A stretch of 64,000 nt of DNA. Source: Hydrangea macrophylla. Lineage: Eukaryota > Streptophyta > Magnoliopsida > Cornales > Hydrangeaceae. Under the pieces are notes generated by a model. It ran no database searches. It was given only the letters and a program-made list of their open reading frames with translations, and was not told where the DNA came from. The DNA lies in NCBI GenBank assembly GCA_033977485.1, contig CM066990.1, forward strand, positions 12,826,501 to 12,890,500. Reading direction: 5' to 3'. The position numbers and the translations under genes were made by a program. Positions 1 through 9,566 of the stretch are shown here, one piece after another; positions within the stretch are counted from its first letter, which is position 1; each line of letters begins with the position of its first letter.

Positions 1-118
1 AATCGGCACTCTTTTCAAAACTCGGCTCGACGTGGCATCCACTGGCATGCCTTCGAACCAACTCTTTTCAAAAACTCGGCTCGACGTGGCATCCACTAGC
101 ATGCCTTCGAATCGACAC
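1..118 (+). repeat. Short tandem duplication, about 55 bp x2
   Basis: Two near-identical units carry CTCTTTTCAAAA, CTCGGCTCGACGTGGCATCC and CATGCCTTCGAA. A related partial ACGTGGCATCC recurs near 252-270. It belongs to the 3' non-coding repeats of the same element. Confidence 0.7.
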
Positions 119-712
119 TTTTAAAAATACACTTCTCAATTTTCGGTTAGAATTCAAGATTACGCGGCTTCGCACTTCTTGATTACACCAACTTTCTCCT
201 TTGCTTCAAAACGGCAAACTTCTGTTCACCAAACGTGGTGTTCCCCCTCTCTCGCCCAACGTGGCATCCCTCATTTTGCTTCAAAATGGCAAAACACTCA
301 AATTCTAAGTTCGTTACGAACTACGCCCGGTCTGATTCTCCCGACAGGAGATACGTAGGCAGCTTTTACGAAGCCCGACCACACTATCCACCAATCTTAG
401 ATCATTCACCTAACCCCACAGAGTCATTCCCCAATGGAGCGTACTCGCCCACTACACTACATCCCGTACTCGGTACCCAACGGATCACATTCTTCATCAC
501 TTCCACCAAGGTACGTTCTCTTCTTGCCCTACGGCACTTGCACTCGAACTACGTCCGACCTGATTCTTCCTAACGGAGGATACGTAGGCATCTTGAACAC
601 TTTTCGAGATCGGTCATACCATTGTACATATTTTCTCATGTTTTCAAAAGGATTCGGCAAAAATGGGTCGTCTCTCGAAATCTTTGTCCTGATTTGCTCC
701 GCAAAACTTGAC

Positions 713-725
713 AAAGAGGGGCAGC
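713..725 (+). other. Polypurine tract of Tat-1
   Basis: AAAGAGGGGCAGC sits immediately before TGTAGACACCCC, the LTR start. This is the plus-strand priming site expected next to the 3' LTR and fixes the element's orientation as +. Confidence 0.75.
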
Positions 726-869
726 TGTAGACACCCCATTTTTACCGTCCTTTAAAAAAAAATACAAAAAGAATAAAAAAAAAAAAAAAAAGGAAAAAGA
801 GAACTGACTCGTACAGGGGGGCCACCGGGCACGCAATCAGAGGAAAAAGCGGTGGCCTGTTGGCTTTTA

Positions 870-1330
870 CAGTCCAGAATCAGCACAAGGAAGGGCAAAA
901 CGGTCAATTTTGAGCCCGAGAGCAGAGATCATCGATCCGACTATATGGGGTGGAAGGTAATCTCAATACAAGCACGAAGAACTTTGAATCGGTCAGATCC
1001 GACGGTCGGATCAAAAGATATGGGTAACCCTAATTCCACAGTCTAGGATCAGCACAGGAAAGGGCAAAATGGTCATCTTCTGTGCCCGAGCATAGAGATC
1101 ATCGATCCGACTATACGGGGCTGAAGGTAATATCAATACAAGAATAAAGAACTTCAAATCAGTCAGATTCGACGGTCGGATCACGAGATATCAATAACCC
1201 TAATTTTGCAGTCCAAGACCAGCAGAGGGAGGGGCAAAACGGTCAATTTTGAGCCCGGGAGTAGAAATCGCCGATCCGACTGTGGGGATTTGTCGGTAAA
1301 GCTAAATGAAGACTAAATATTTTCGAATCG
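870..1330 (+). repeat. Tandem repeat, about 170 bp x3, in Tat-1 LTR
   Basis: Units start near 870, 1039 and 1209, each with CAGTCyArGAyCAGCA, GGGCAAAAyGGTCA, ATCGATCCGACT-like and a CGGTCGGATC core. The third unit is more diverged and runs into the promoter region. Confidence 0.8.
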
Positions 1331-1452
1331 CTCAAATCGGACGGCCGGATGGAAAAAAACAAGCTTCGGAAGACCGAACGGCCAAGATCGGGGGTTGTAG
1401 GGATCCGAAATGCGTTCCGTTCGCACCGGATCCTACCCAACCCAAAAGACTC

Positions 1453-1460
1453 TATAAATA
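1453..1460 (+). promoter_or_regulatory. TATA box of Tat-1 LTR
   Basis: TATAAATA lies in the context ACTCTATAAATAGAGCC, a strong plant TATA match. Transcription would start about 30 bp downstream, near the A-run at 1479-1490, which would mark the U3/R boundary. Confidence 0.6.
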
Positions 1461-2120
1461 GAGCCCCTTGGGTGCTGCAAAAAAAAAAAGCTCTCTCCAA
1501 GACTCAAAGGAAGCTCTCTCTCTCTCTCCACCATTGTTATCTTCCCCAAAGCTCCAAAAAAACCCAAAAATCATCCCCATATCTCCACCACTACACCACC
1601 ATAGCCTCCACCACCAGAAACCCATCATCATCAGGCAATTACCCAAACACCCAGTCCAACCACAGCCTCTAAAAGTGCCCAGAAAGCCCAGAAAGCTGTC
1701 TAAACCAAACACAGCCTTGGCCTCTGCCCAGAAACTGAAAAAGGGCCAAACAGACCCTTAAACTGCATCCCTGTCTCTCACCACCCACACCAGGACCTTC
1801 CTCTCATCAAACTGGACCCAACCCCGTTGGCCAGACCCTCAAATCACCACCAAAGAAGCCGCACGCGCCACCCAAACACCCCACGCGCCGCCGCTGCACA
1901 GTTTCTCCTCCGGCGGAGTTTCTGGACACCACAGAAGGAAACCGTCACCACCACCACCATCGTCTGGACCAGACGATCCAGATCACAGTGGTCCGGCGCC
2001 CAACGGCCACCGAAAACCGCCGCACGCGCTACACGCACCACCACGGCACCGTTCCGCCTCCCCCACGCGCAGCTACACAGTCAGCGCTGAGTCAGCGTTG
2101 ACTATCCAACCAGGAGTTGA

Positions 2121-2433
2121 CACGTGGCACAACAGCCAAGTCATCTGCCACGTGTCTCTGTCACGTCAGCACCACGTCAGGGTTGACCAATCAATCACTG
2201 ACTGCCACGTGGCATAAGATACCACGTGTCACTGCCACGTGTCATGCCACGTCACTTGGTCAACCAACCAGAGGCTGCCACGTGTCACTGTCTGCCACGT
2301 CATCAATCCACGTGTCACGCCACGTCACCTACCACATCATCGCCCCATCAGCTTTGACCAGCCAATTAGAAGGTGCCACGTGTCGCTGACTGCTGAAGCG
2401 GTGCTGACTCAGCCGCCACGTGTCTGCCACGTG
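2121..2433 (+). promoter_or_regulatory. G-box array: ten CACGTG palindromes
   Basis: CACGTG starts at 2121, 2149, 2206, 2223, 2236, 2279, 2309, 2377, 2417 and 2428, most as GCCACGTGTC or GCCACGTGGC. At least five CACGTC relatives lie between them. CACGTG is the G-box/ABRE-type core bound by plant bZIP and bHLH factors. It lies downstream of the TATA box, so it would act as an intragenic element or drive a second start. Function is inferred. Confidence 0.6.
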
Positions 2434-2920
2434 GCAGTGGGCCCCCATTTTGACTTTTTTGCCATTTTCGAGGCTTCCGGACCCGATTTTCGACGTTCCG
2501 ACACTCATTCCTAGCTAATTTGGCCATTCCGGACGCACCCGTGCGCTCAGAATTGCAAAATTCCACCGTTTGAAGCAGTTTCTCAATTTTCAAGCCCATT
2601 TATGCTCAAACCGGCCAGTTTGGTGTCGGCCGGTCTCGCCCGAAATCTGCCCGGACCGATTTTGCTCCGGTTTATACCATTTTCGGGGTTTTCGGCCATT
2701 CCGGACTCACCGGTGACATCCGTTTGGGCCCATTCCAAACCAAAATTCAACTTGGGCCCCGTATAGCTATTTCCGAGCCGTTTTCTCAAGGTAAAGGGCC
2801 GTTTTCTTTTATTCTTCATACCGAATCTGCTGTAAATGTAATAAATAATAATAATAATAATTTTTTTTTTTTTTTTTTTTTTTACTTAAACTGATATGGT
2901 CGGCTTCGTCCGCCAATACT

Positions 2921-3182
2921 TGACCCTCTCCATTGTGAACTGGCTAGCTCCTAGTTCACTTGATTTTCCGGTAGGCCGGATCTAACAATTTCTACGGTCG
3001 GTTCGCCGCCAATACTTGATTCTAACTACGGTCGGTTCGCCGCCAATACTTAATTCTAACTACGGCCGGTTCGCCGCCAATACTTGATTCTAACTACGGT
3101 CGGTTCGCCGCCAATACTTGACCCTTACCATTGTGAACTGGCTAGCTCCTAGTTCACTTGATTTTCCGGTAGGCCGGATCTA
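2921..3182 (+). repeat. Compound tandem repeat in Tat-1 LTR
   Basis: Four units of about 34 bp with ACGGTCGGTTCGCCGCCAAT lie between two copies of a roughly 65-bp block containing TTGTGAACTGGCTAGCTCC and GGTAGGCCGGATCTA. Confidence 0.8.
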
Positions 3183-3310
3183 CTTATTGTACATTCTTAT
3201 ATCTTGTCTTTCATTAATGTCAATATTTCTGTGCTTACTATCCCTTTCAATGTACGTAATCACTGTAAAAAATATCACACATTCACTATGCTGTAAATCC
3301 TCAGATCAAC

Positions 3311-3560
3311 TCAAAACGGGCACCGACCCTTACTTCCGGTATTCAAATCCTTTCTAAAACCGAACATTTCGATTAGTTACGTTGTTCAATAATGTTAACG
3401 ACTTGAATGTTTGAGACTCAAACGGGCACCGACCCTTACTTCCGGCAACCTTTTCAAAACCGAACATTTCAATTAGTTACGTTGTTCAATAACGTTAACG
3501 ACTTGAAAGTTCGAGACTCAAATGGGCACCGACCCTTACTTCCGGCACATAATCAAGGTT
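3311..3560 (+). repeat. Tandem repeat, about 100-107 bp x3 (last partial), in Tat-1 LTR
   Basis: GGGCACCGACCCTTACTTCC recurs near 3319, 3424 and 3524. Between copies are CCGAACATTTC and GTTACGTTGTTCAATAA. Confidence 0.8.
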
Positions 3561-4158
3561 AAAGTCTAGGACTCGATTACGGTGATCGACGTCCTAGCTA
3601 CACCGACTTTTCAAAGACACTATAACACACGAGCACGGTCAAACGCGACCAAAAATTTCAAAAAAAATAATAAATAACAAGTTAGAGCTACGTTTGGCCT
3701 GATTCTCAACCCGAGATACGTATGCAACCCCAAAAGGGTGCGGCCATAACTTTTCATCTTTTTTCTTTTTGTAAATTCTTATTCTTTTATCTTTATGCCC
3801 CGTTATCATGAAAATCGCCAATTTGGCAACCATGCGTCGTCATGGATGTTCGAGGGTGCTTAATACCTTCCCTCGACATAACCGAGTCCCCGAACCCCTT
3901 TCTAAATCTCTGGTTTACTTGTCAAAAACATAGGCCCACTTTCCCAAACTGTAAAAATATAAAGATATATTTCCGTATCTTTATCGGGATCCTAACACCC
4001 GTACAAAGTTAGGTGGCGACTCTGAAAAATCTACTTGGCCTATTTTTCAAAATAAAAAAAATACTTCCCCCACATTCCTCTTTTTCCATTTTCTTTAAAA
4101 AAGAACACGCCCTCTTTCTTATATTTAAAAAACCTATTTTTCCCGTCGCGGTGCGACA

Positions 4159-4524
4159 CCTATGATTGGAGGGTTGTTCCAATCCTATATATACTCTTTT
4201 GTATGGGCAGATTTATATAATGGATTAAACACAATTCTGAAGTTGAGCTTTGCTCCTCCCCCTTGTTCTTCACAGAACACAATTTTTGACTTATTAATCA
4301 GCCTTTCGCATCTGATTGTGGCGTCTTCACACACCATGACTTATCAATCAGCCTTCCGCATCTAATTGTGGCGTGTTCACTAATCTTTAGAATACCCGTG
4401 GTTTGCGTCTCTTTATAGGCGTTGGGTCACGGGTTCACTGTCACAACAATCTGATTTTAGCTTTTCTGGGTAAACATGTCAATTTTGTTGTTGGGTCTCA
4501 ATACAAGTTATTGAGGTTCGCATC
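4159..4524 (+). mobile_element. sCRM LTR fragment, 3' half
   Basis: Starts inside the 40-bp repeat, just upstream of the TATATATA promoter motif, and runs to GAGGTTCGCATC, one base short of the canonical end. It then joins an inverted LTR copy at a short homology (GCATCTGA-like). Confidence 0.85.
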
Positions 4525-5134
4525 TGAAGACGCCACAATCAGATGCGGAAGGCTGATTGATAAGTCATGGTGTGTGAAGACGCCACAATCAGATGCGAAA
4601 GGCTGATTAATAAGTCAAAAATTGTGTTCTGTGAAGAACAAGGGGGAGGAGCAAAGCTCAACTTCAGAATTGTGTTTAATCCATTATATAAATCTGCCCA
4701 TACAAAAGAGTATATATAGGATTGGAACAACCCTCCAATCATAGGGATAAATACAAATTGTTGGAACAACCCTCCAACCATAGGAAATAAATGCAAGTAG
4801 TTGGAACATCCTCCCAACCATAGGAAATAAAAGCTACCACGTTTTTTAACATAGACTTATACAAAAAAGTAGTTTAACTCATTAAAAACACATAGAAACA
4901 TGAACAAACTCCCAACTACCAACTATAAAACATAAATAGTCATATGTTGGAAGTTATATTCAGCCCATTATTCTTCCACATGCATAAATATGATTAGGAA
5001 ATATAATCAACCCTATCTTCTTCAAATTTATGCCCAATTAATAAGATCAACCCAAAAAAATGCCACCTTGATCTTCTTGGATCCTCCATTTATAATCAGC
5101 CCAATTCAGCCCATTAAGTGCTTCCATGATTCTC
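4525..5134 (-). mobile_element. sCRM LTR fragment, inverted
   Basis: Reverse complement of the LTR 5' part, from the GAAGACGCCACAATCA region back to within a few bases of the LTR start (...CTTCCATGATTCTC). It is abruptly followed by the plus-strand LTR from TACCCGTGG on. Confidence 0.85.
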
Positions 5135-5267
5135 TACCCGTGGTTTACGTCTCTTTATAGGCGTTGGGTCACGAGTTCACTATCACAACAATCTGATTTT
5201 AGCTTTTCTGGGTAAACATGTCAAATTTGTTGTTGGGTCTCAATACAAGTTATTGAGGTTCCCATCA
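5135..5267 (+). mobile_element. sCRM LTR 3' end segment
   Basis: Plus-strand LTR from TACCCGTGGTTTACG to GGTTCCCATCA, directly followed by the primer-binding site. With the inverted piece before it, it makes a left LTR whose 5' portion is flipped. Confidence 0.85.
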
Positions 5268-5618
5268 TTTGGTATCAGAGCTCAGGCTCTAAAATCAGAT
5301 TATCTATCCATTTTGTTTTTGTGTCTTTGTTTGTGTCATCGTGTTCTTAAAAAAAATTATTCTCATAAAAAAAAAGTCTGATCTTTTTTTTTTATGTTAT
5401 GTGTCATCGTGTTCTTAAAAAAAATATTCTGATCGTTGTGTTCTTCATATCTTGTTCTTGTTCGTGTTCTTATTCTTGTTGTATTGTGTCGTGCACAAAG
5501 TTACCAAAAAAAAAGTATGATTTTTTTTTCTTGTGTTGAGTCGTGCACTTCAAAAAAAAAATTATCATGCATTTCCTTTGCATGGATTCGAGGACGAATC
5601 CTTTGAAGAGAGGGAGAA
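5268..5618 (+). other. sCRM internal region, 351 bp, non-coding
   Basis: Begins with TTT and a primer-binding site, then T-rich sequence with repeated GTGTCATCGTGTTCTTA and CGTGCAC motifs. Its end is GATTCGAGGACGAATCC followed by purine-rich AAGAGAGGGAGAA. In the CRM element the same position reads GATTTGAGGACAAATCC plus AAGAGGAGGGGAA, where it encodes D-L-R-T-N-P-F. The remnant of pol codons is the best evidence that sCRM is a deletion derivative of a CRM-like element. Confidence 0.75.
5270..5281 (+). other. Primer-binding site, initiator tRNA-Met type
   Basis: TGGTATCAGAGC, complementary to the 3' end of plant initiator tRNA-Met, lies two bases after the LTR end CATCA. Confidence 0.85.
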
Positions 5619-6379
5619 TGATGAGAATCAAGGAAGCAATTAATGGGCTGAATTGGACTGATTATAAATGGAGAATCCAAGAAGATCAAGGTGGCATTTT
5701 TTTTGGGTTGATCTTATTAATTGGGCATAAATTTGAAGAAGATAGGGCTGATTATATTTCCTAATCATATTTATGCATGTGGAAGAATAATGGGCTGAAT
5801 ATAACTTCCAAGATATGACTATTTATGTTTTATAGTTGGTAGTTGGGAGTTTGTTCATGTTTCTATGTGTTTTTAATGAGTTAAACTACTTTTTTGTATA
5901 AGTCTATGTTAAAAAACGTGGTAGCTTTTATTTCCTATGGTTGGGAGGATGTTCCAACTACTTGCATTTATTTCCTATGGTTGGAGGGTTGTTCCAACAA
6001 TTTGTATTTATCCCTATGATTGGAGGGTTGTTCCAATCCTATATATACTCTTTTGTATGGGCAGATTTATATAATGGATTAAACACAATTCTGAAGTTGA
6101 GCTTTACTCCTCCCCCTTGTTCTTCACAGAACACAATTTTTGACTTATTAATCAGCCTTTCGCATCTGATTGTGGCGTCTTCACACACCATGACTTATCA
6201 ATCAGCCTTCCGCATCTGATTGTGGCGTCTTCACTAATCTTTGGAATACCCGTGGTTTGCGTCTCTTTATAGGCGTTGGGTCACGGGTTCACTATCACAA
6301 CAATCTGATTTTAGCTTTTCTGGGTAAACATGTCAATTTTGTTGTTGGGTCTCAATACAAGTTATTGAGGTTCACATCA
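5619..6379 (+). mobile_element. sCRM LTR, complete (761 bp)
   Basis: Starts TGATGAGAATCAAGG after a purine tract and ends GGTTCACATCA. It holds three roughly 40-bp repeat units (TTATTTCCTATGGTTGGrGG type) just before the TATA motif, and a pair of about 46-bp repeats carrying GAAGACGCCACAATCA in reverse. The 92-residue open frame across it is a repeat translation. Confidence 0.9.
6038..6048 (+). promoter_or_regulatory. TATA motif of sCRM LTR
   Basis: CCTATATATAC lies directly after the 40-bp repeat array and is repeated at the same place in other LTR copies (for example 41174 and 52618), with one variant (CTATATATGC) at 51498. Confidence 0.5.
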
Positions 6380-6385
6380 TTTGAA

Positions 6386-6934
6386 TGATGAGAATCAAGG
6401 AAGCACTTAATGGGCTGAATTGGGCTGATTATAAATGGAGAATCCAAGAAGATCAAGGTGGCATTTTTTTTGGGTTGATCGTATTAATTGGGCATAAATT
6501 TGAAGAAGATAGGGCTGATTATTTTTCCTAATCAGATTTATGCATGTGAAAGAATAATGGGCTGAATATAACTTCCAAGATATGGCTATTTATGTTTTAT
6601 AGTTGGTAGTTGGGAGTTTGTTCATGTTTCTATGTGTTTTTAATGAGTTAAACTACTTTTTTGTATAAGTCTGTGTTAAAAAACGTTGTAGCTTTATTTC
6701 CTATGGTTGGGAGGATGTTCCAACTACTTGCATTTATTTCCTATGGTTGGAGGGTTGTTCCAACTACTTGCATTTATTTCCTATGGTTGGAGGGTTGTTC
6801 CAACAACTTGCATTTATCCCTATGGTTGGAGGGTTGTTCCAATCCTATAAAAAAAATGCCACCTTGATCTTCTTGGATTCTCCATTTATAATCAGCCCAA
6901 TTCAGTCCAATAAGTGCTTCCATGATTCTCATCA
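6386..6934. mobile_element. sCRM LTR folding back on itself
   Basis: A second LTR starts TGATGAG only 6 bp (TTTGAA) after the preceding LTR end. It has four 40-bp units and breaks at CCAATCCTAT, where the next 85 bp are the reverse complement of the LTR start and end ...GATTCTCATCA. LINE-A ORF1 sequence follows at once. The joint TTTGAA equals the first bases after a 5' LTR plus the last bases before a 3' LTR. Confidence 0.8.
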
Positions 6935-8130
6935 AATAAGCTTCCTTATACACTGGTCAAGAATGCTACCTCTAGAGTCTGGAGCAAAATGGGCCACAAT
7001 GATATGATTGCCACAGATTCAGGATTTTTTTTCTTTAAGTTCAATAGTGAGGATGAATGCTTATCTATCCTTGAAGGAGGTCCTTGGCATGTAGCTGGCC
7101 AGCCAATTATCCTACGTAGCTGGCCAGCCAATTACCCTACGTTACTCTCTCTAGGGAATCCATTTCTACTATCCCAGTGTGGGTACACATCTACAACATC
7201 CCACTTGAATATTGGAATCCACTTGGGCTTAGTCATATTGCAAGTGCTATAAGGCCTTTGCATGTTGCTAGAGAAACAACTGGATGCAGGAGGATTTCTT
7301 ATGCACGTATATGCATTGAGTTAAATGCTAGGGATGAGCTTCTAAAGGAAATTATTGTGGAGTATGCTGACCCAATTAGTGGCGACAAGGAACAAATTTT
7401 CCTCAAAGTTGAATATCAGTGGACTCCTATTCGATGTGCTAAATGCAAGAGGTTTGGGCATGACTACTCTAAACTTAAGGCTCAAAACTCAAAGGCTAGT
7501 CTTTTTCAACCTTCTGATAAGGATACTGATTGGAAAGTTAAAGGTAAGGGGAAAATAATTCATGCTGCTGAAACATGCTCAATCCCTCATAATCCTGAAG
7601 ATTGTTATATTCATGCCTCCTCAAGTTCTGAAGCTAAGGATAAAGAAACAGCAGTTACTCATACAAATTTGTTTGCCGCCTTGGATGGACCTGCTGATAC
7701 GGAGCCTCCAGTTGAAACTATTACTAACTTGATCATGCAGGAACCACTTGTGTGCAGTACATATGTAGATATTACTTGTCCCAGTGCTCAGAAATCTTCA
7801 GCTATTGGGATTGCTGATCCTCTTCTTTCTAGTCCCAAGAGTTCTGAGTCAAATTCCACAGGTCCTCCTCTTAACATTTTGGAATCTATTACTATTGTGA
7901 CTAACTTTCCAACAGGACAAGCTCCCAATGCCCATGATCCAAACATACCTGATGGACATGATAGCCAGGACTCACAAACAGATGACGAGGGACAGCACAT
8001 CAGTGGGAAAAGGAGCTCAACTTTCTCAACTCCTAATCCCCATCCTCAAAGCTCTGGTAAATCTCACAATAAGAGGAATAAGCACTCTGGTTCGTCAGGT
8101 AGGAGGAAACTCTCCCATCATCGTTTTTAA
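6935..8130 (+). pseudogene. LINE-A ORF1 fragment (DUF4283-like, zinc knuckle)
   Basis: This is the C-terminal part of a plant L1 ORF1, an RNA-binding protein. The N-terminal half is missing at the sCRM junction. The DUF4283-like region is recognisable (D-S-G-F-F-F-F-K-F, G-G-P-W-H-V-A-G-Q-P), then a zinc knuckle of the form C-x2-C-x4-G-H. A 25-bp tandem duplication near 7094-7143 shifts the frame. The Cys after G-H-D is Tyr here (other copies read G-H-D/N-C). The protein ends in the family's basic tail S-S-G-R-R-K and its TAA overlaps the ATG of ORF2. Confidence 0.85.
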
Positions 8131-9566
8131 TGATTATAAGCTGTTGGAACATTAGGGGTCTCAACCAACCCTATAAACAATCCGAGGTTGTTAAATTTCT
8201 TCGTGCAAATAGTATTGATGTGCTTGGCCTTGTTGAAACTAAAGTCAAACTCACAAATGAGGATAAAATCAAACAAAAATTTTTAAACATTGGAACTATG
8301 TCTCAAACAGTAATTCAGAATTAGCTGGGAGGATTTGGGTGGGATGGAACCCTGACAAGATCAACCTGTCTGTCTTGCACATTTCTCCCCAACTTATTCA
8401 CATTCTCATTGAGAATGTTGACCACAGCTCTCAGTTTGAGGCATCTTTCGTCTATGGTTTTAACACAGGCCAAGAAAGAAAATCCTTATGGGCTGAACTT
8501 ATATCCTATTTTAATCCTAATATTAATCATGTTGTACTTGGTGATTTTAATGTGGTGTTAAACACCAACGAGGTATCTGAACCCAATTTTGGAATTAACT
8601 CTGATATAATTGATTTTAGTAATATGATTAATGCCCTTTGTTTGATCGATTTAAGATACTTGGGTGAATTCTTTACCTGGAGTAACAGAAGATATGGGAG
8701 ACCTGATTATGCACAAAGGAAATTGGATAGAGCTCTGGTGAATCAGACCTGGTTGGACAATTTTCCGGACTCTTATGGACACTTCCAAGAACCTAGTGTT
8801 TCTGACCACTCCCCCCTTGTTCTCTATCTTGATAATATAGTTAGAAGGAAGGGAAGGTCTTTTAAATTTTTTAATTTCTGGACTAAACTTGATCCTTACC
8901 CTTCTACTGTTACCAATGCTTGGGATACTTCTGTGAATGGCACAGCTCAGTATCAAGTGTATCACAAACTTAGAATGGTTAAGCAACCGTTGAAAAACCT
9001 TTGCAAGAGTTTTATTGGGAAAGAGAAATTGTTGGCTGATAAAGCCAGGGCTGATCTTAAAGTAGTCCAATCTGAACTGCTTAAGAAGCCCACTTGCCCT
9101 TCCCTCATTTCCAAACAAAAACAATGTAGGGCTGATTTTTTAAAATCAATTTGGATTGAGGAAGAAACCCTTTTGCAGAAATCTAGAGTGCAATGGTTAA
9201 AAGCTGGAGACAAAAACTCTAGATACTTTTTCCAACATATTAAAAGTAGGAGAAATTTTAAAAGGATTTTCAAACTTGAAAAGCCTGATGGCTCCTTTAC
9301 TCGCAATATTGAGGAAGCTGAATTAGAAGCAGTTAGACACTTTAAAGAATTACTTGGGACTCCTGCAAATAACCGGTATCCTGGGATTGATGCCCTGTGA
9401 GAGATCATCTATAAAAGAATTCCAGAAAATCTTTTGGAAGATCTTGATAGAATTCCTAACTTTGATGAGATTAAGAACACAATGTTTAGTTTGCATGACA
9501 ACAAAGCTCCTGGCCCTGATGGTTTTAATGCCTTTTTCTTTAAACAGTCTTGGTCAACTGTTGGAG
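8130..9566 (+). pseudogene. LINE-A ORF2, 5' part (endonuclease, start of RT)
   Basis: Begins with the L1 endonuclease signature (S-C-W-N-I-R-G-L-N), the enzyme that nicks target DNA. A frameshift lies near 8295-8340. The endonuclease then continues with G-D-F-N, R-A-L-V-N-Q and S-D-H-S-P, followed by the linker (Q-W-L-K-A-G-D-K-N) and the start of RT (N-K-A-P-G-P-D-G). A TGA at 9398 interrupts it. It ends at S-T-V-G where the T-run of LINE-B begins. The next recognisable ORF2 sequence of this strand resumes at 22329, about 158 codons further on. Confidence 0.88.

Larger units (their letters stand above)
1..725 (+). other. 3' non-coding end of Tat-1 LTR retrotransposon
   Basis: No credible coding region. 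It lies directly upstream of a polypurine tract and an LTR start, so it reads as the 3' untranslated part of a Ty3/gypsy element whose body is left of the window. Two copies of a block with the pattern GAACTACG...CTGATTC...GATACGTAGGCA occur near 319-357 and 546-590. The same block is in the adjoining LTR near 3685-3727 and, reversed, near 55895-56035. The 112- and 98-residue open frames across it have no family features and are judged spurious. Confidence 0.6.
726..4158 (+). mobile_element. 3' LTR of Tat-1 (3.4 kb, Tat/Ogre-like)
   Basis: The LTR begins TGTAGACACCCC after the polypurine tract and ends GGTGCGACA before sequence of a different repeat. It has TG...CA ends and is 3433 bp, long as in Tat/Ogre-type plant elements. 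It contains a TATA box, an array of G-boxes, three families of tandem repeats, a short T-run near 2862-2883 and the GAACTACGT-type block. Sequence to its right is sCRM LTR starting in mid-unit, so Tat-1 inserted into an sCRM element; the expected 5-bp duplication would be CCTAT, but its partner is outside the window. Open frames inside (for example 1827-2090, 2117-2389) are low-complexity or repeat translations. Clade assignment rests on LTR length and end sequence only. Confidence 0.7.
4159..6934. mobile_element. sCRM complex 1: rearranged small LTR element
   Basis: Composed of sCRM LTR pieces in both orientations around one short internal region: LTR(+) fragment, LTR(-) fragment, LTR(+) 3' end, primer-binding site plus internal region, a complete LTR(+), a 6-bp joint, then LTR(+) folding back into LTR(-). 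There is no protein-coding capacity. LTRs are about 760 bp with ends TGATGAGAATC...CATCA. Tat-1 cut off its left end; on the right it adjoins LINE-A ORF1, so it inserted into LINE-A. It is a non-autonomous element needing proteins in trans, probably from a CRM-like relative. Confidence 0.8.

Noticed and set aside
235..2600. Open frames of 64-112 residues in the first 2.6 kb
   Set aside because: They overlap on both strands, are low complexity, and lie in a 3' UTR and LTR. No family motif is visible.
8651..9408. Antisense open frames of 148-157 residues opposite LINE-A ORF2
   Set aside because: Shadows of the sense coding frame. Equivalent antisense frames recur opposite every LINE ORF2.
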